DNA of 64,000 nucleotides from Synechocystis sp. PCC 7509 (GCF_000332075.2 NZ_ALVU02000001.1:1-64000); one strand, 5' to 3'. Shown: positions 17,147 to 27,428, numbered from the stretch's first letter. The notes: generated from the letters alone by a model not told the origin. Numbers and translations: made by a program.

Positions 17147-18244
17147 ATGGCACAACCAAACATTCATGATAGGCGCAATCAGCCTCAACCAATCCGCGTA
17201 GGCGTGATTGGAGTGGGGAATATGGGACAGCATCATACCCGCGTACTAAGTTTACTTAAAGATGTAGAGCTTATTGGGGTTTCGGATATCAATGTAGAAA
17301 GAGGACTCGATACTGCTAGTAAGTACCGAGTTCGTTTTTTTGAAGACTATCAAGATTTACTACCTCATATAGATGCAGTATGTATTGCAGTTCCCACTTA
17401 TTTACATCATTCAGTGGGGATGATTTGCTTGGAAGCTGGCATTCATGTTTTGATCGAAAAGCCAATTGCTGCTAGTATTGCCGAAGCGGAATCATTGGTA
17501 AATGCTGCTGCTGAGACTGGGAGTATTTTACAAGTAGGTCATATTGAACGCTTTAATCCGGCTTTCCAAGAACTGAGCAAAGTTTTAAAAACCGAGCAAT
17601 TGCTGGCGATAGAAGCTCATCGGATGAGTCCTTACTCCGATCGCGCCAATGATGTATCGGTAGTATTAGACTTAATGATTCATGATATTGATTTACTCTT
17701 AGAACTAGCCAATTCTCCGGTAGTGAAGTTAACAGCAAGCGGTAGCCGCGCCTGTACGGCTGAATCGGTCAACTTTTCGGCAAATACCAAACCACGCCCA
17801 TATTTAGACTACGTTACAGCTACTCTGGGCTTTGCGAATGGGATTGTAGCAACCCTTACGGCTAGTAAAGTTACTCATTGCAAAATTCGCCGGATTGCGG
17901 CTCATTGCAAAAACTCGTTGACGGAAGCAGATTTTCTTAATAATGAAATATTGATACATCGGCAAACAACGGCTAATTGCATGACAGACTACGGTCAAGT
18001 GCTTTATCGTCAAGATGGTTTGATTGAAAAAGTTTACACCAGCAATATAGAACCGCTCCACGCAGAACTTGAGCATTTTGTCAACTGTGTAAGGGGTGGA
18101 AATCAGCCTTCAGTAGGGGGAGAACAAGCATTAAAAGCGCTGAGACTAGCAAGTTTAATTGAGCAGATGGCTTTAGATGGACGTGCTTGGAAACAATCGG
18201 GAATTGATACTAATTCTCCTAGTTGTGACATCGTTACTGTGTAG
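17147..18244 (+). CDS. Gfo/Idh/MocA-family NAD(P)-dependent oxidoreductase
   Basis: 365 residues. The Rossmann motif GVIGVGNMGQHH is at about 18-29. EKPIA (about 104), where the lysine is the usual catalytic residue, and GHIERFNPAFQ follow. The C-terminal alpha/beta domain includes DLMIHDIDLL. These enzymes oxidise or reduce sugars, inositols or biliverdin-like substrates; the substrate here is not readable. A TTG 14 codons upstream is open but sits in the purine-rich leader, so ATG at 17147 (MAQPNIHDRR) is preferred. A small membrane-protein gene follows 58 bp later and may be co-transcribed. Confidence 0.88.
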   Translation: MAQPNIHDRRNQPQPIRVGVIGVGNMGQHHTRVLSLLKDVELIGVSDINVERGLDTASKYRVRFFEDYQDLLPHIDAVCIAVPTYLHHSVGMICLEAGIHVLIEKPIAASIAEAESLVNAAAETGSILQVGHIERFNPAFQELSKVLKTEQLLAIEAHRMSPYSDRANDVSVVLDLMIHDIDLLLELANSPVVKLTASGSRACTAESVNFSANTKPRPYLDYVTATLGFANGIVATLTASKVTHCKIRRIAAHCKNSLTEADFLNNEILIHRQTTANCMTDYGQVLYRQDGLIEKVYTSNIEPLHAELEHFVNCVRGGNQPSVGGEQALKALRLASLIEQMALDGRAWKQSGIDTNSPSCDIVTV

Positions 18245-18302
18245 AAGCGATTAGAATTAAGGCGGACGGACTAGAAATCTACAACTAGAGGAGATTAGCC
18301 TC

Positions 18303-18443
18303 ATGTCTGACTTGAATCGGGGAATTATGAAGTTCAAAGGCGCAGATACCCCAAAAGCAGTGACGATTTCTACCGTACTGATTTTAGGCGCGATCGCGGT
18401 TTTGATTATTTGGGCATTAAAATCGGCTTACGCAGTTAATTAA
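18303..18443 (+). CDS. 46-residue single-span membrane protein (NdhP-like candidate)
   Basis: ATG with a strong ribosome-binding site (AGAGGAG, about 10 bases upstream). The sequence has a polar start (MSDLNRGIMKFKGADTPKAV) and one transmembrane helix (VTISTVLILGAIAVLIIWAL), ending SAYAVN. Length, start and single helix resemble very small subunits of cyanobacterial thylakoid complexes; by memory it is most like NdhP of the NDH-1 complex, which I cannot verify. It is followed at once by a strong terminator. Real gene: likely. Name: uncertain. Confidence 0.75.
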   Translation: MSDLNRGIMKFKGADTPKAVTISTVLILGAIAVLIIWALKSAYAVN

Positions 18444-18457
18444 TGTCAGTTTGCATT

Positions 18458-18487
18458 AAAAAACCCGTCTCTAGAGGCGGGTTTTTT
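18458..18487. terminator. bidirectional terminator between converging genes
   Basis: A-run, CCCGTCTC, TA, GAGGCGGG, T-run: an 8-bp stem with one G-T pair, flanked by A and T tracts on both sides. It serves the small membrane-protein gene (plus) and ribBA (minus), which converge here. Confidence 0.9.
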
Positions 18488-18498
18488 TAGTTATGACT

Positions 18499-20178
18499 TT
18501 AACAGCCGTAGCAATAAATTTTTTGGGTTTCTAGCTGGCTGCAAATGGCGGATGGCGGCTTATCTGTACTTAATACCTGACGATCTAACTTAACCTGCAA
18601 GCTGGTTAAAGGATCGATTCCAGGAGAAACTAAAAACTCGAATTTTGCTAAAAATGTCCAGCTAGCGAGATCGTCTAAAATTTGGGCGATCGCTTTTACA
18701 TAGGGATGATCGGGGTTTTTGTACCAATCAATAGCCGCAATGTGCGCCTGATCGAAGCCTAAATGTACAGTTATTGAGGGTTCGCTAAATAAAGCGATCG
18801 CCACAGGTCGTGCTTCTTCTTGCAATAATAATTCAGATGTGTGTGCTAGATTGCGTAATTTCTCTAAGCGATCGTAGCGTTCTGTTACCGATAATGGCTC
18901 ATCTTTCCAGTGCAAAGCAACAGTAACTAAGTAAGTCTGCAATAGCATATGACCTAACTTTTCTGCCTTTGTAGCCAAATACATCGAGTTGTAATCAGTG
19001 GCTTCGATTAATAAAGGTAATCTGTCAGTTACTTCCAATCCGTAGCCTTTCAACCCGGCAATTTTGCGGGGATTATTGGTAATTAAGCGGATTTTTTCTA
19101 CGCCCAAATCGTTTAAAATTTGCGCTCCTACGCCATAATTACGCAGATCGGCGGGAAAACCCAAGCGTTCGTTAGCTTCCACCGTATCTAAACCCATATC
19201 TTGCAAAGAGTAGGCTTTTAGCTTATTAATTAGTCCAATACCGCGTCCTTCTTGCTTTAAATAAACTACAACACCAAGTCCGGCATTTTCAATCATTTTT
19301 AATGCTGCTTGCAACTGCATTCGACAATCGCAACGCAAAGAGCCTAAAGCATCCCCTGTCAAACATTCCGAGTGCATCCGCACCATGACAGTTTTGTTAG
19401 CAAAGTCTTCAAGTTCACCTTTAACGACAGCTACGTGTTCGGAATTATCTAGGGTATTGCGGTAAGCATAGATATTAAACTGTCCAAATTGCGTAGGTAA
19501 TTTTGTTACAGTTTCGCGGCGGACAAACCGCTCGTATTTGAGACGATGACTAATCAAGTCTGCAATACTAATAATTTTTAATTTATGAACTTTGGCATAC
19601 TCAACTAATTGAGGTAGACGCGCCATTGAGCCATCAGAGTTTTGAATTTCACAAATTACCCCGGCGGGATACAACCCTGCTAATTGCGGTAAATCGACCC
19701 CAGCTTCAGTATGTCCAGCGCGTTTTAAAACTCCGCCTTCTCGCGCTCGGAGCGGGAAAATATGACCAGGACGGCGTAAATCGCTAGGTTTTGTAGTGGA
19801 ATTTATCGTAACTTGAATAGTCCGGGCGCGATCTTCGGCAGATATACCTGTAGTTACGCCCAAAGCTGGAGAAGCATCAATACTGACCGTAAAAGCTGTT
19901 TGATTGCTATCGGTGTTATTTGTCACCATCAAAGGCAAATCTAGCTCATCTAATCTTTCGCCAGTCATGGCTAAACAAATCAATCCCCGCGCCTCTACTG
20001 CCATAAAATTAATTGTATCGGGCGTGGCGAATTGAGCGGCACAAATTAAGTCTCCCTCATTTTCCCGGCTCTCATCATCCACCACCACCAGCATCCGCCC
20101 AGCTTTAAGGTCAGCTAAAGCATCCTCGATGGAATCAAATGGAAATGGTTGTTTTAAAGCAGTTGTAGGCTGTTGCAC
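18499..20178 (-). CDS. ribBA: bifunctional DHBP synthase / GTP cyclohydrolase II
   Basis: 559 residues, making both precursors of riboflavin. Residues about 15-210 are 3,4-dihydroxy-2-butanone 4-phosphate synthase (DDESRENEGDLI, RRPGHIFPL, RAGHTEAGVDL). Residues about 215-410 are GTP cyclohydrolase II, with the zinc cysteines in HSECLTGDALGSLRCDCR and then QEGRGIGL. About 140 extra C-terminal residues of unknown function are typical of cyanobacterial RibBA. No FMN riboswitch is recognisable upstream. It is monocistronic by appearance. ATG start (MQQPTTALKQPF) with no nearby rival. Confidence 0.96.
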   Translation of the reverse strand: MQQPTTALKQPFPFDSIEDALADLKAGRMLVVVDDESRENEGDLICAAQFATPDTINFMAVEARGLICLAMTGERLDELDLPLMVTNNTDSNQTAFTVSIDASPALGVTTGISAEDRARTIQVTINSTTKPSDLRRPGHIFPLRAREGGVLKRAGHTEAGVDLPQLAGLYPAGVICEIQNSDGSMARLPQLVEYAKVHKLKIISIADLISHRLKYERFVRRETVTKLPTQFGQFNIYAYRNTLDNSEHVAVVKGELEDFANKTVMVRMHSECLTGDALGSLRCDCRMQLQAALKMIENAGLGVVVYLKQEGRGIGLINKLKAYSLQDMGLDTVEANERLGFPADLRNYGVGAQILNDLGVEKIRLITNNPRKIAGLKGYGLEVTDRLPLLIEATDYNSMYLATKAEKLGHMLLQTYLVTVALHWKDEPLSVTERYDRLEKLRNLAHTSELLLQEEARPVAIALFSEPSITVHLGFDQAHIAAIDWYKNPDHPYVKAIAQILDDLASWTFLAKFEFLVSPGIDPLTSLQVKLDRQVLSTDKPPSAICSQLETQKIYCYGC

Positions 20179-20400
20179 GGAATATTACAAGTAAAGTAAA
20201 ACGTGAAGTTTCTTGAAGCTTAGATTAATTTGATTGTAGCCTGTTTCGACTAACGGCGAGATTCGTGGCTAGTTTAAGGAGATAATGCGATCGCATTTCT
20301 ACAATCTTTATGCAAAAACCTTGCGCATAGAAACACAACCTGATATAGAATTTGGCAAAAGTTAAATTTTTTTAGTAAAAACTCCTAAAGGTTAACAATT

Positions 20401-21459
20401 ATGGGTGATATAAGGCGCGTATCGGTGGGAATTGTGGGCGCGTCGGGATACGGAGGGGTGCAGCTAGTGCGGCTGTTGATGGATCACCCAGAGTTAGAAC
20501 TTACCTATTTAGGCGGTGACAGTAGTGCAGGCAAACCCTTTGCCGATTTGTATCCACATTTAGGACATTTAGTTAAACGACAAATTGAGGCAGTAGATCC
20601 AGTAGAAATCGCCGAACGCTGTGAAGTAGTATTTTTATCATTGCCAAATGGTTTGGCGTGTCAAATAGCACCGACATTGATAGAAAAAGGCTGTAAAGTG
20701 CTAGATTTATCGGCAGATTATCGGTTTACAAACTTAGACACCTATACATCTTGGTATGGGAAAGAGAGAAGCGATCGCGCGATCGCCGATAAAGCCGTTT
20801 ATGGCTTACCAGAATTGTACCGAAATCGGATTGCCGAAAGTCAATTAATTGGATGTGCGGGGTGCTATCCGACAGCGAGTTTATTGGCACTTTCACCATT
20901 ACTCAAACAAGGCTTAATCGTGCCAGAAACCGCGATTATAGATGCAAAATCGGGGACATCGGGGGGAGGGAGACAAGCCAAGACGAATATGTTATTAGCC
21001 GAAGCCGATAACTCGATAGGAGCTTACGGAGTTGGTCGTCATCGACACACCCCAGAAATAGAGCAAGTTTGCAGCGATTTAGCTGGACAAGAAGTAACAA
21101 TTCAATTTACACCGCATTTAATGCCAATGGTGAGGGGAATATTGGCAACAGTGTATGCAACCTTAAGAGATCCGGGATTAGTGAGAGAAGATTTGATGAC
21201 AATTTACACAGCATTTTACCGTAACTCCCCGTGGGTGACAATCTGTGAAAGCGGAGTATATCCACAGACAAAATGGGCGTGTGGCAGCAACCTATGTTAC
21301 ATCGGCATTGAAGTAGACCCGCGTACAGGGAGAGCGATCGTCATGTCTGCCATAGATAACTTAATCAAAGGACAAGCAGGGCAAGCGATTCAGTGCTTAA
21401 ACATTATGATGGGCTGGGATGAAACATTAGGATTACCCAAACTAGGATTTTACCCCTAG
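20401..21459 (+). CDS. argC: N-acetyl-gamma-glutamyl-phosphate reductase
   Basis: 352 residues. It reduces N-acetylglutamyl phosphate to the semialdehyde in arginine synthesis, using NADPH. The nucleotide loop GASGYGG is at 13-19, the catalytic Cys155 in GCAGCYPTA, and the substrate site in KSGTSGGGR. Full family length. AAAGG lies 9 bases before ATG. No other arg gene adjoins, which is normal in cyanobacteria where arg genes are scattered. Confidence 0.96.
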   Translation: MGDIRRVSVGIVGASGYGGVQLVRLLMDHPELELTYLGGDSSAGKPFADLYPHLGHLVKRQIEAVDPVEIAERCEVVFLSLPNGLACQIAPTLIEKGCKVLDLSADYRFTNLDTYTSWYGKERSDRAIADKAVYGLPELYRNRIAESQLIGCAGCYPTASLLALSPLLKQGLIVPETAIIDAKSGTSGGGRQAKTNMLLAEADNSIGAYGVGRHRHTPEIEQVCSDLAGQEVTIQFTPHLMPMVRGILATVYATLRDPGLVREDLMTIYTAFYRNSPWVTICESGVYPQTKWACGSNLCYIGIEVDPRTGRAIVMSAIDNLIKGQAGQAIQCLNIMMGWDETLGLPKLGFYP

Positions 21460-21719
21460 TTTGAAAGTTGAAATAGTGGATCACAACGTTTTTAGCTTAA
21501 TACACCCGCACAGAGGTCTATTGCACCGGAACTACCGTACACAAAGACAAGACACTTTTGCAGGGGGTTTGGGGGAGGCAACTCGTCCCCTGATGGGGAG
21601 GCAAAAAGCGGTGTAGCTTTGCTTCCCGCTTTGTTGCCATTGGGTTTGGGGGGCAGACCCCCCATATTCGGTTTTTCTTAGAGTGGGGACGCAAAACATT
21701 GCGCCCCTACTGCAACTAC
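21460..21719. other. intergenic DNA with G/C-run hairpin (21648-21663)
   Basis: argC and eno converge on this gap. GGGGGG-CAGA-CCCCCC at 21648-21663 is followed within about 12 bases by TTTTTC and may end argC transcription. Before it lies G-rich DNA with repeated GGGGAGGCAA-like words (21568-21602). No coding signal. Confidence 0.5.
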
Positions 21720-23042
<1,323 letters not shown>

Positions 23043-23110
23043 CTAGAAATGCAATATATCGCGTTTTTACAATAAAAAATGTAATGTAATGAAGGATTTG
23101 GAGTTGCAAA

Positions 23111-23542
23111 ATGCGATTACTACACACAATGCTCCGCGTGGGCAACTTAGACGCTTCCTTAAAGTTCTACTGCGAACTCTTAGGAATGAAGTTATTGCGC
23201 CAAAAAGATTACCCAGGGGGCGAATTTACCCTAGCTTTTGTTGGCTACGGCGATGAATCTGACCATAGCGTCATTGAGCTAACCCACAATTGGGGTCAAG
23301 ATAAGTACGATTTAGGCAATGCTTACGGACATATCGCCTTGGGAGTGGATGATATTTACAGCACCTGCGAACAAATTAAAGCGCAAGGCGGTAAAGTAGT
23401 CCGCGAACCTGGCCCAATGAAACATGGTTCAACGGTGATTGCTTTTGTGGAAGATCCAGACGGGTACAAAGTAGAGCTAATTCAATTAGGTACTCAAGGA
23501 ACTAAACAAGCATCTTCCGCTCAAATGGTTGCCAATAACTAG
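23111..23542 (+). CDS. gloA: lactoylglutathione lyase (glyoxalase I)
   Basis: 143 residues. It converts the methylglyoxal-glutathione hemithioacetal to lactoylglutathione. The metal ligands are visible as His5 (MRLLH), Glu in SVIELTHN, His in AYGHIALGV and Glu in [29 protein letters not shown] is split by VOC-fold strands as expected. The C-terminal tail [12 protein letters not shown] is variable. The porin gene starts 2 bp after its stop. Confidence 0.95.
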   Translation: MRLLHTMLRVGNLDASLKFYCELLGMKLLRQKDYPGGEFTLAFVGYGDESDHSVIELTHNWGQDKYDLGNAYGHIALGVDDIYSTCEQIKAQGGKVVREPGPMKHGSTVIAFVEDPDGYKVELIQLGTQGTKQASSAQMVANN

Positions 23543-23544
23543 CA

Positions 23545-25038
23545 ATGAATTTTCCAACCCAATTTTTTAAAACTAAGCTGGGAACTGGTTGGGTAATAAT
23601 AAACTACTCAATTTTGTTTTTAGCTTTTCCTGTACAAGCTCAAAAGTCTGTAGATTTGGATTCCACCCAAATTGCTCAAATAACTTCTGTAGATGAACTG
23701 AGCGATGTTGAGCCGACAAATTGGGCATATCTTGCCTTAGCCTCGATTATTCAACGCTACGGGGCTATTTCTGGCTATCCTGACGGTACTTTTAGAGGAA
23801 ATCGCTCTCTAAGCCGTTACGAGTTCGCGGCGGCGCTTCAAGGCGTGTTAGAGCAAATTAATAATGGCACTTTTGTCAATCAAGAAGACCTAGTAACTTT
23901 GCGACGGTTAGAACTAGAATACCGTTTACCTCTAAATCAACTTCGCACTCGCTTGAATGATATTGATAGTCGCGTTACAAATTTAGAAACTAATCAGTTT
24001 TCTGTTACCAGCAAACTGCAAGGAGAGATAATTTTTGCCTTTACTGAAGGGAGGAAAGCAAACCCAACGGTTGTTGCTCGCACGCGCTTAAATTTTATAA
24101 CAAGTTTTACCCCCAATAGCCGCCTCATTATTCAGCTTGAATCTGGCAACAATGGCGGCGATGCGACTTCCTCTGTCCAAAATCCATCGCCAAATCTTCT
24201 AGGTACTACAGGCTTATTAGCCGATGGCGGAGGCTTAGAATACGGACAAGTTAGTAGCGATGTCCAATTAAGGCGTTTGTACTACACCTTTCGTCCTCAA
24301 AAAGATTTAGAAGTAACCGTTGGGGCAAAAATGCCCGCCGAAGATTTTATCGATCGCAATCGCTACGCCAACGACGAATCTAGCGACTTTAGCTCTAGCT
24401 TTTTTCTCAACAACCCCCTTATCATTCAAAACCAAATTGACCGCCCTGGGGGTGCGGGAGCGGCGTTAGCTTGGAATATTGGCGGCGGTGATTTTACCCT
24501 AAGAAGTCTCTATATTGCGGCTAATAGCAATACAGCTAGTGGTAAAGGGGGATTATTTGGCGAAGTCAATTCCGGCACTGTAGAACTAGAATACGCACCC
24601 CGATCTAACTTTGCTCTGCGTTTGCAATACACCAAAGCCTTAATTGACAACACCGATATTTCAGCTTTTGGCATTAACGGCGAGTACGCTGTTAACCGCA
24701 CTACAGCATTTTTTGGTCGGTTTGGGATTGGTAATTACGATGGGTTCAACACCGCAATTTCCCAAAACCTAGATTTGCAGCCTCATACTTGGGCAGTAGG
24801 AATATCTTGGCGAGACTTGGTGATCCCCGGAACTTTAACCGGAATTGCGATCGGACAACCCTTTGTAGAGGCGGATTTGGGCGATGCTACTCAAACCAAT
24901 TTTGAGGCGTTTTATAAACTGCAACTGAGCGATAATCTTAGTGTCAGCCCCATTGTGCAGCTAATTGACAATGCCAATAATGACAGTGCTAACGGTATTA
25001 CATGGCAAGCTACATTAAGGACGAGTTTCGCATTTTAA
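23545..25038 (+). CDS. SLH-domain OprB-type outer-membrane porin
   Basis: 497 residues. A signal peptide (about 1-32, ending VQAQ) is followed by an SLH domain at about 50-112 (TNWAYLALASIIQRYG, SGYPDGTFRGNRSLSRYEF) that binds peptidoglycan polysaccharide. A short coiled segment (LNDIDSRVTNLE) leads into a beta-barrel to the C-terminal Phe, a normal ending for outer-membrane proteins. Members are annotated as iron-uptake or general porins in cyanobacteria; the cargo is not readable. It begins 2 bp after gloA, so the two may be co-transcribed, and it overlaps the converging cupin gene by 4 bp. Confidence 0.92.
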   Translation: MNFPTQFFKTKLGTGWVIINYSILFLAFPVQAQKSVDLDSTQIAQITSVDELSDVEPTNWAYLALASIIQRYGAISGYPDGTFRGNRSLSRYEFAAALQGVLEQINNGTFVNQEDLVTLRRLELEYRLPLNQLRTRLNDIDSRVTNLETNQFSVTSKLQGEIIFAFTEGRKANPTVVARTRLNFITSFTPNSRLIIQLESGNNGGDATSSVQNPSPNLLGTTGLLADGGGLEYGQVSSDVQLRRLYYTFRPQKDLEVTVGAKMPAEDFIDRNRYANDESSDFSSSFFLNNPLIIQNQIDRPGGAGAALAWNIGGGDFTLRSLYIAANSNTASGKGGLFGEVNSGTVELEYAPRSNFALRLQYTKALIDNTDISAFGINGEYAVNRTTAFFGRFGIGNYDGFNTAISQNLDLQPHTWAVGISWRDLVIPGTLTGIAIGQPFVEADLGDATQTNFEAFYKLQLSDNLSVSPIVQLIDNANNDSANGITWQATLRTSFAF

Positions 25039-25436
25039 TATAACTTTCCATCTTTATGCTTAAAAATCCAGCCGCTAGCACTATGTTCGGCGATTAGATC
25101 GTCGTCAGGATAAGTTACCTGATCGTCAGAAGTGCGATCGCCTATTTCCAAATAAGTAACAATTTCTTGACTGCGATTAATTAAACAATGTCCATTAACA
25201 ACCCCGGCAGGAAACCCAGCACAATCGCCTACAGTTAAAGCTTTCTCTCCCTCATCCGTTACTAGCGTAATTTCCCCGGCTAAAACATAGATAAATTCAT
25301 CTTGTTTATCGTGCCAATGTCTCAACGCTGACGCACTTCCAGGAGCAAGTTCCACTAAATTTACCCCAAAATTTTGCAACAGCGCCGCATTACCCAAACG
25401 CTTTCTTGAAAAATAATGCGGGAGGCAGAGCCACAC
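25035..25436 (-). CDS. cupin-domain protein with a broken 5' end
   Basis: 133 residues from a GTG that lies inside a 49-bp hairpin insertion (25399-25447). The cupin barrel itself is complete, with metal ligands His40, His42, Glu47 (RHWHDKQDEF) and His83. The natural N-terminus (FKPVVAGRVKKR) lies upstream in another frame, shifted by the insertion, and the codons before TCTAATTATCC are lost where the IS605-like relic begins at 25500. No ribosome-binding site precedes the GTG. A shortened product is possible; it may also be a pseudogene. A second, more damaged copy is at 37862-38228. The substrate of this family is unknown. Confidence 0.6.
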   Translation of the reverse strand: MWLCLPHYFSRKRLGNAALLQNFGVNLVELAPGSASALRHWHDKQDEFIYVLAGEITLVTDEGEKALTVGDCAGFPAGVVNGHCLINRSQEIVTYLEIGDRTSDDQVTYPDDDLIAEHSASGWIFKHKDGKLY

Positions 25437-25447
25437 CGCATTTTTTC
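25399..25447. repeat. 49-bp hairpin insertion in cupin copy A
   Basis: A palindromic core (AATGCGG and CCGCATT arms around 14 bp) lies between A-rich and T-rich flanks. It is bordered by AAAGCG on both sides in the gene sense (AAAAAGCG before, AAGAAAGCG at its end), which could be a target duplication. It shifts the cupin frame by +1. The same insertion, at the same codon, is at 37954-38002, but there the inner 14 bp are reversed. Confidence 0.85.
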
Positions 25448-25499
25448 CGCTTTTTAACTCGTCCGGCGACTACAGGTTTAAATTCTTCTGGATAATTAG

Positions 25500-25835
25500 A
25501 ACCGTGACATCTCTCCGACCTGAAGGTGCGGAGCTTCCAAACCTCACGATTTAGATTTTTCTGGTTATTTCCATTACTGGTGTTTCACCCACTACCTAGA
25601 TATGCAAAAACTACACATCCCCGGCGATCTGATTGCCCAGACACTTTCGATTCCCGACTGCCCATCGGTACTACACCGTATACAACGTTTGCCCGGACAC
25701 CACGCTACTAGGACGTGTTCGGTTGAGTCAAGTTGCCCGTCGGTTAGGCGGTATGTATATTATAGCACATTGGAGAATATAAAAATCAAAGAAAATATAA
25801 AGCCGTGCTGAAGCAACGGGGCTTTAGACCCATTT
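25500..25835. mobile_element. IS200/IS605-like non-coding relic
   Basis: Both ends carry subterminal hairpins as in IS200/IS605 elements: CTCCGACCTGAAGGTGCGGAG near 25511-25535 and GCCGTGCTGAAGCA-ACGGGGC near 25802-25828. The left side starts exactly where similarity to the second cupin copy ends. No TnpA (HUH) or TnpB frame survives; the short frames across it have no protein character. It may be a miniature derivative or the remains of a TnpB-RNA region. Naming rests on hairpin sequences recalled from cyanobacterial elements, without a search. Confidence 0.5.
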
Positions 25836-25929
25836 TTCCGGTAATTATTATTTACATTTTCTAGGTTAATTATCATTTTTAGTTAGTTGATGTATCTCTT
25901 TGCTATGGTAAACAGCAAAAGCCAATTAT

Positions 25930-26308
25930 TGGAAAAATTCTAATCAGAGGTGGTTTTGGCACGCCATTGATAAGAGCGGAAAAGTTTTAACCTACGTTTT
26001 TGGGACACGTTCTGATAAAGTTTTTGTCCAATGGAAAGCTTTATTAGAACCCTTTGGAATTACCCGTTTTTACACCGATGCTTGGGGAGCTTATTCGCGG
26101 CATTTAGACCAAAAGTTGCATAAAATTGGCAAACAAAACACTCAAAAGATAGAAAACAGGCATTTGACACTGCGGACTCGGATTAAACGTCAAGCTCGGA
26201 AAACAATTTGTTTTTCTAAGACGGTTGATATACACGATTTGGTAATTGAACTGTTTATTAATAGATACGAGTTTGGACTATCCATTTAATTTAGCATCAA
26301 CATCTCCC
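25930..26308 (+). pseudogene. IS1-family insB relic
   Basis: An uninterrupted frame of about 120 codons ends at 26289: NSNQRWFWHAIDK, FYTDAWGAYSRHL, KIGKQNTQKIENRHLTLRTR, NRYEFGLSI. It has no start codon, no InsA and no left end. The right end is damaged (ATCAACATCTCCC, lacking about ten bases seen in the other copies). Close in sequence to the copy at 9740, but with different decay. Confidence 0.8.
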
Positions 26309-26314
26309 AATAAA

Positions 26315-26343
26315 CCTATTGCAAAAGTCTTTTTTGCAATAGG
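26315..26343. repeat. 12-bp-arm inverted repeat
   Basis: CCTATTGCAAAA, five-base loop, TTTTGCAATAGG: perfect arms in AT-rich DNA right after the IS1 relic. It could be the end of another lost element or a terminator; no gene ends here. Confidence 0.6.
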
Positions 26344-26401
26344 TCTGGGGAAAGGTTAAGGAGTAAAGGAAAATTGCAAACCCTTTAACTCTTCCCCTTT
26401 A

Positions 26402-26523
26402 ACCGACTTCTGCAAGAAGTCTAATAGTTGTGCCTACATCAATTTTATTTTCTACAACAATTGAGCCACCGTGCAAGTCTAAGGAGTTTTTGGTGATCGC
26501 ACGAACCTAAACCAGTACCAGTT
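26402..26523 (-). pseudogene. histidine-kinase C-terminal relic
   Basis: The minus strand reads TGTGLG, then after a one-base shift AITKNSLDLHGGSIVVEN and VGTTIRLL, the G2 box and final strands of a HATPase domain. Nothing of the rest of a kinase is present. It marks a deleted two-component gene. Confidence 0.65.
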
Positions 26524-26627
26524 ATGGAAATGCTTAAGCATCTCCACTATTAAATTTCTGCGAACATACAAATCAGTTTTATTACTTAATTACTAAAAAT
26601 CCTTACAATGAAATCGCAATCGCCACG
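26524..26627. other. cobS leader
   Basis: A 7-codon open frame starts with ATG at 26609 and ends in TGA overlapping the GTG start of cobS (GTGA). No B12-box or other riboswitch element was recognised. Confidence 0.35.
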
Positions 26628-27428
26628 GTGAGCAACCTAGTACAAGCAATTTATATGCAAATTAATCAACATTGCTCGTGGAAACAATTGAGCTTAGAAA
26701 TGATGGGAGCAGTTACTTTTTATACTTGCATTCCCTTACCTATCAATAATTTAGAATTTCGGCGCGTCGCTTATTTTGCGCCGCTAATTGGGCTAATGAT
26801 TGGCGGGATTTTAGGGCTAATCGATCGGGGATTGCACTTAATTGGTATGCCCTTATTGACCAGTAGCGCCTTAGTCGTGGGTTTTTGGATCTTGCTCACG
26901 GGAGGACTGCATTTAGACGGGGTAATGGATGCCGCCGATGGACTTGCCGTACAAAATCCACAAAAACGGCTGGAGGTGATGGTAGATAGTGCTACGGGGG
27001 CTTTTGGGGCAATGGCAGCGATCGCCCTATTACTACTTAAAACTGCGGCTTTAGCAGACTTACACAGCCCGCACTGGCTAGGATTAATAGTGGTTTGTGG
27101 CTGGGGAAGATGGGGACAACAAATAGCGATCGCCTTTTATCCTTATCTTAAGCCTACAGGCAAAGGCAAGTTTCACAAGGACGCTATTACTTCTTACTGG
27201 GATCTATTGCCAGGATTGATATTATTACTAAGTGTAAGTGCCATAGCAGTTTTGTTTGATAAAACTCTCCTCAAATTGGCTTTATTTACCGTAGTTGGAG
27301 GAAGTGCGATCGCCTTTTCAACAGGTGCATGGTTCTATCACTGGCTAGGGGGTCATACTGGAGACACCTATGGGGCAGTAGTAGAATGGACAGAAGCTTT
27401 CTTACTGTGCTTATTGACTGTAGGTTAA
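26628..27428 (+). CDS. cobS: adenosylcobinamide-GDP ribazoletransferase (cobalamin synthase)
   Basis: 266 residues. This membrane enzyme joins adenosylcobinamide-GDP and alpha-ribazole in the last steps of cobalamin assembly. The family motif [15 protein letters not shown] is at about 92-106, with several hydrophobic spans; [15 protein letters not shown] is near the C-terminus. GTG is the first in-frame start after a stop; a later ATG (26655) would cut nine residues. It overlaps a tiny upstream frame by 4 bp, so translation may be coupled. No other cob gene is adjacent. Confidence 0.93.
   Translation: MSNLVQAIYMQINQHCSWKQLSLEMMGAVTFYTCIPLPINNLEFRRVAYFAPLIGLMIGGILGLIDRGLHLIGMPLLTSSALVVGFWILLTGGLHLDGVMDAADGLAVQNPQKRLEVMVDSATGAFGAMAAIALLLLKTAALADLHSPHWLGLIVVCGWGRWGQQIAIAFYPYLKPTGKGKFHKDAITSYWDLLPGLILLLSVSAIAVLFDKTLLKLALFTVVGGSAIAFSTGAWFYHWLGGHTGDTYGAVVEWTEAFLLCLLTVG

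Noticed and set aside
20179-20400. FMN riboswitch before ribBA
   Set aside because: No RFN element conserved blocks are visible upstream of the start.
25526-25811. Two short plus-strand open frames
   Set aside because: They lie in the non-coding IS605-like relic; composition is not protein-like.
26290-26627. Cobalamin riboswitch before cobS
   Set aside because: No B12-box-like sequence or suitable stem was found.
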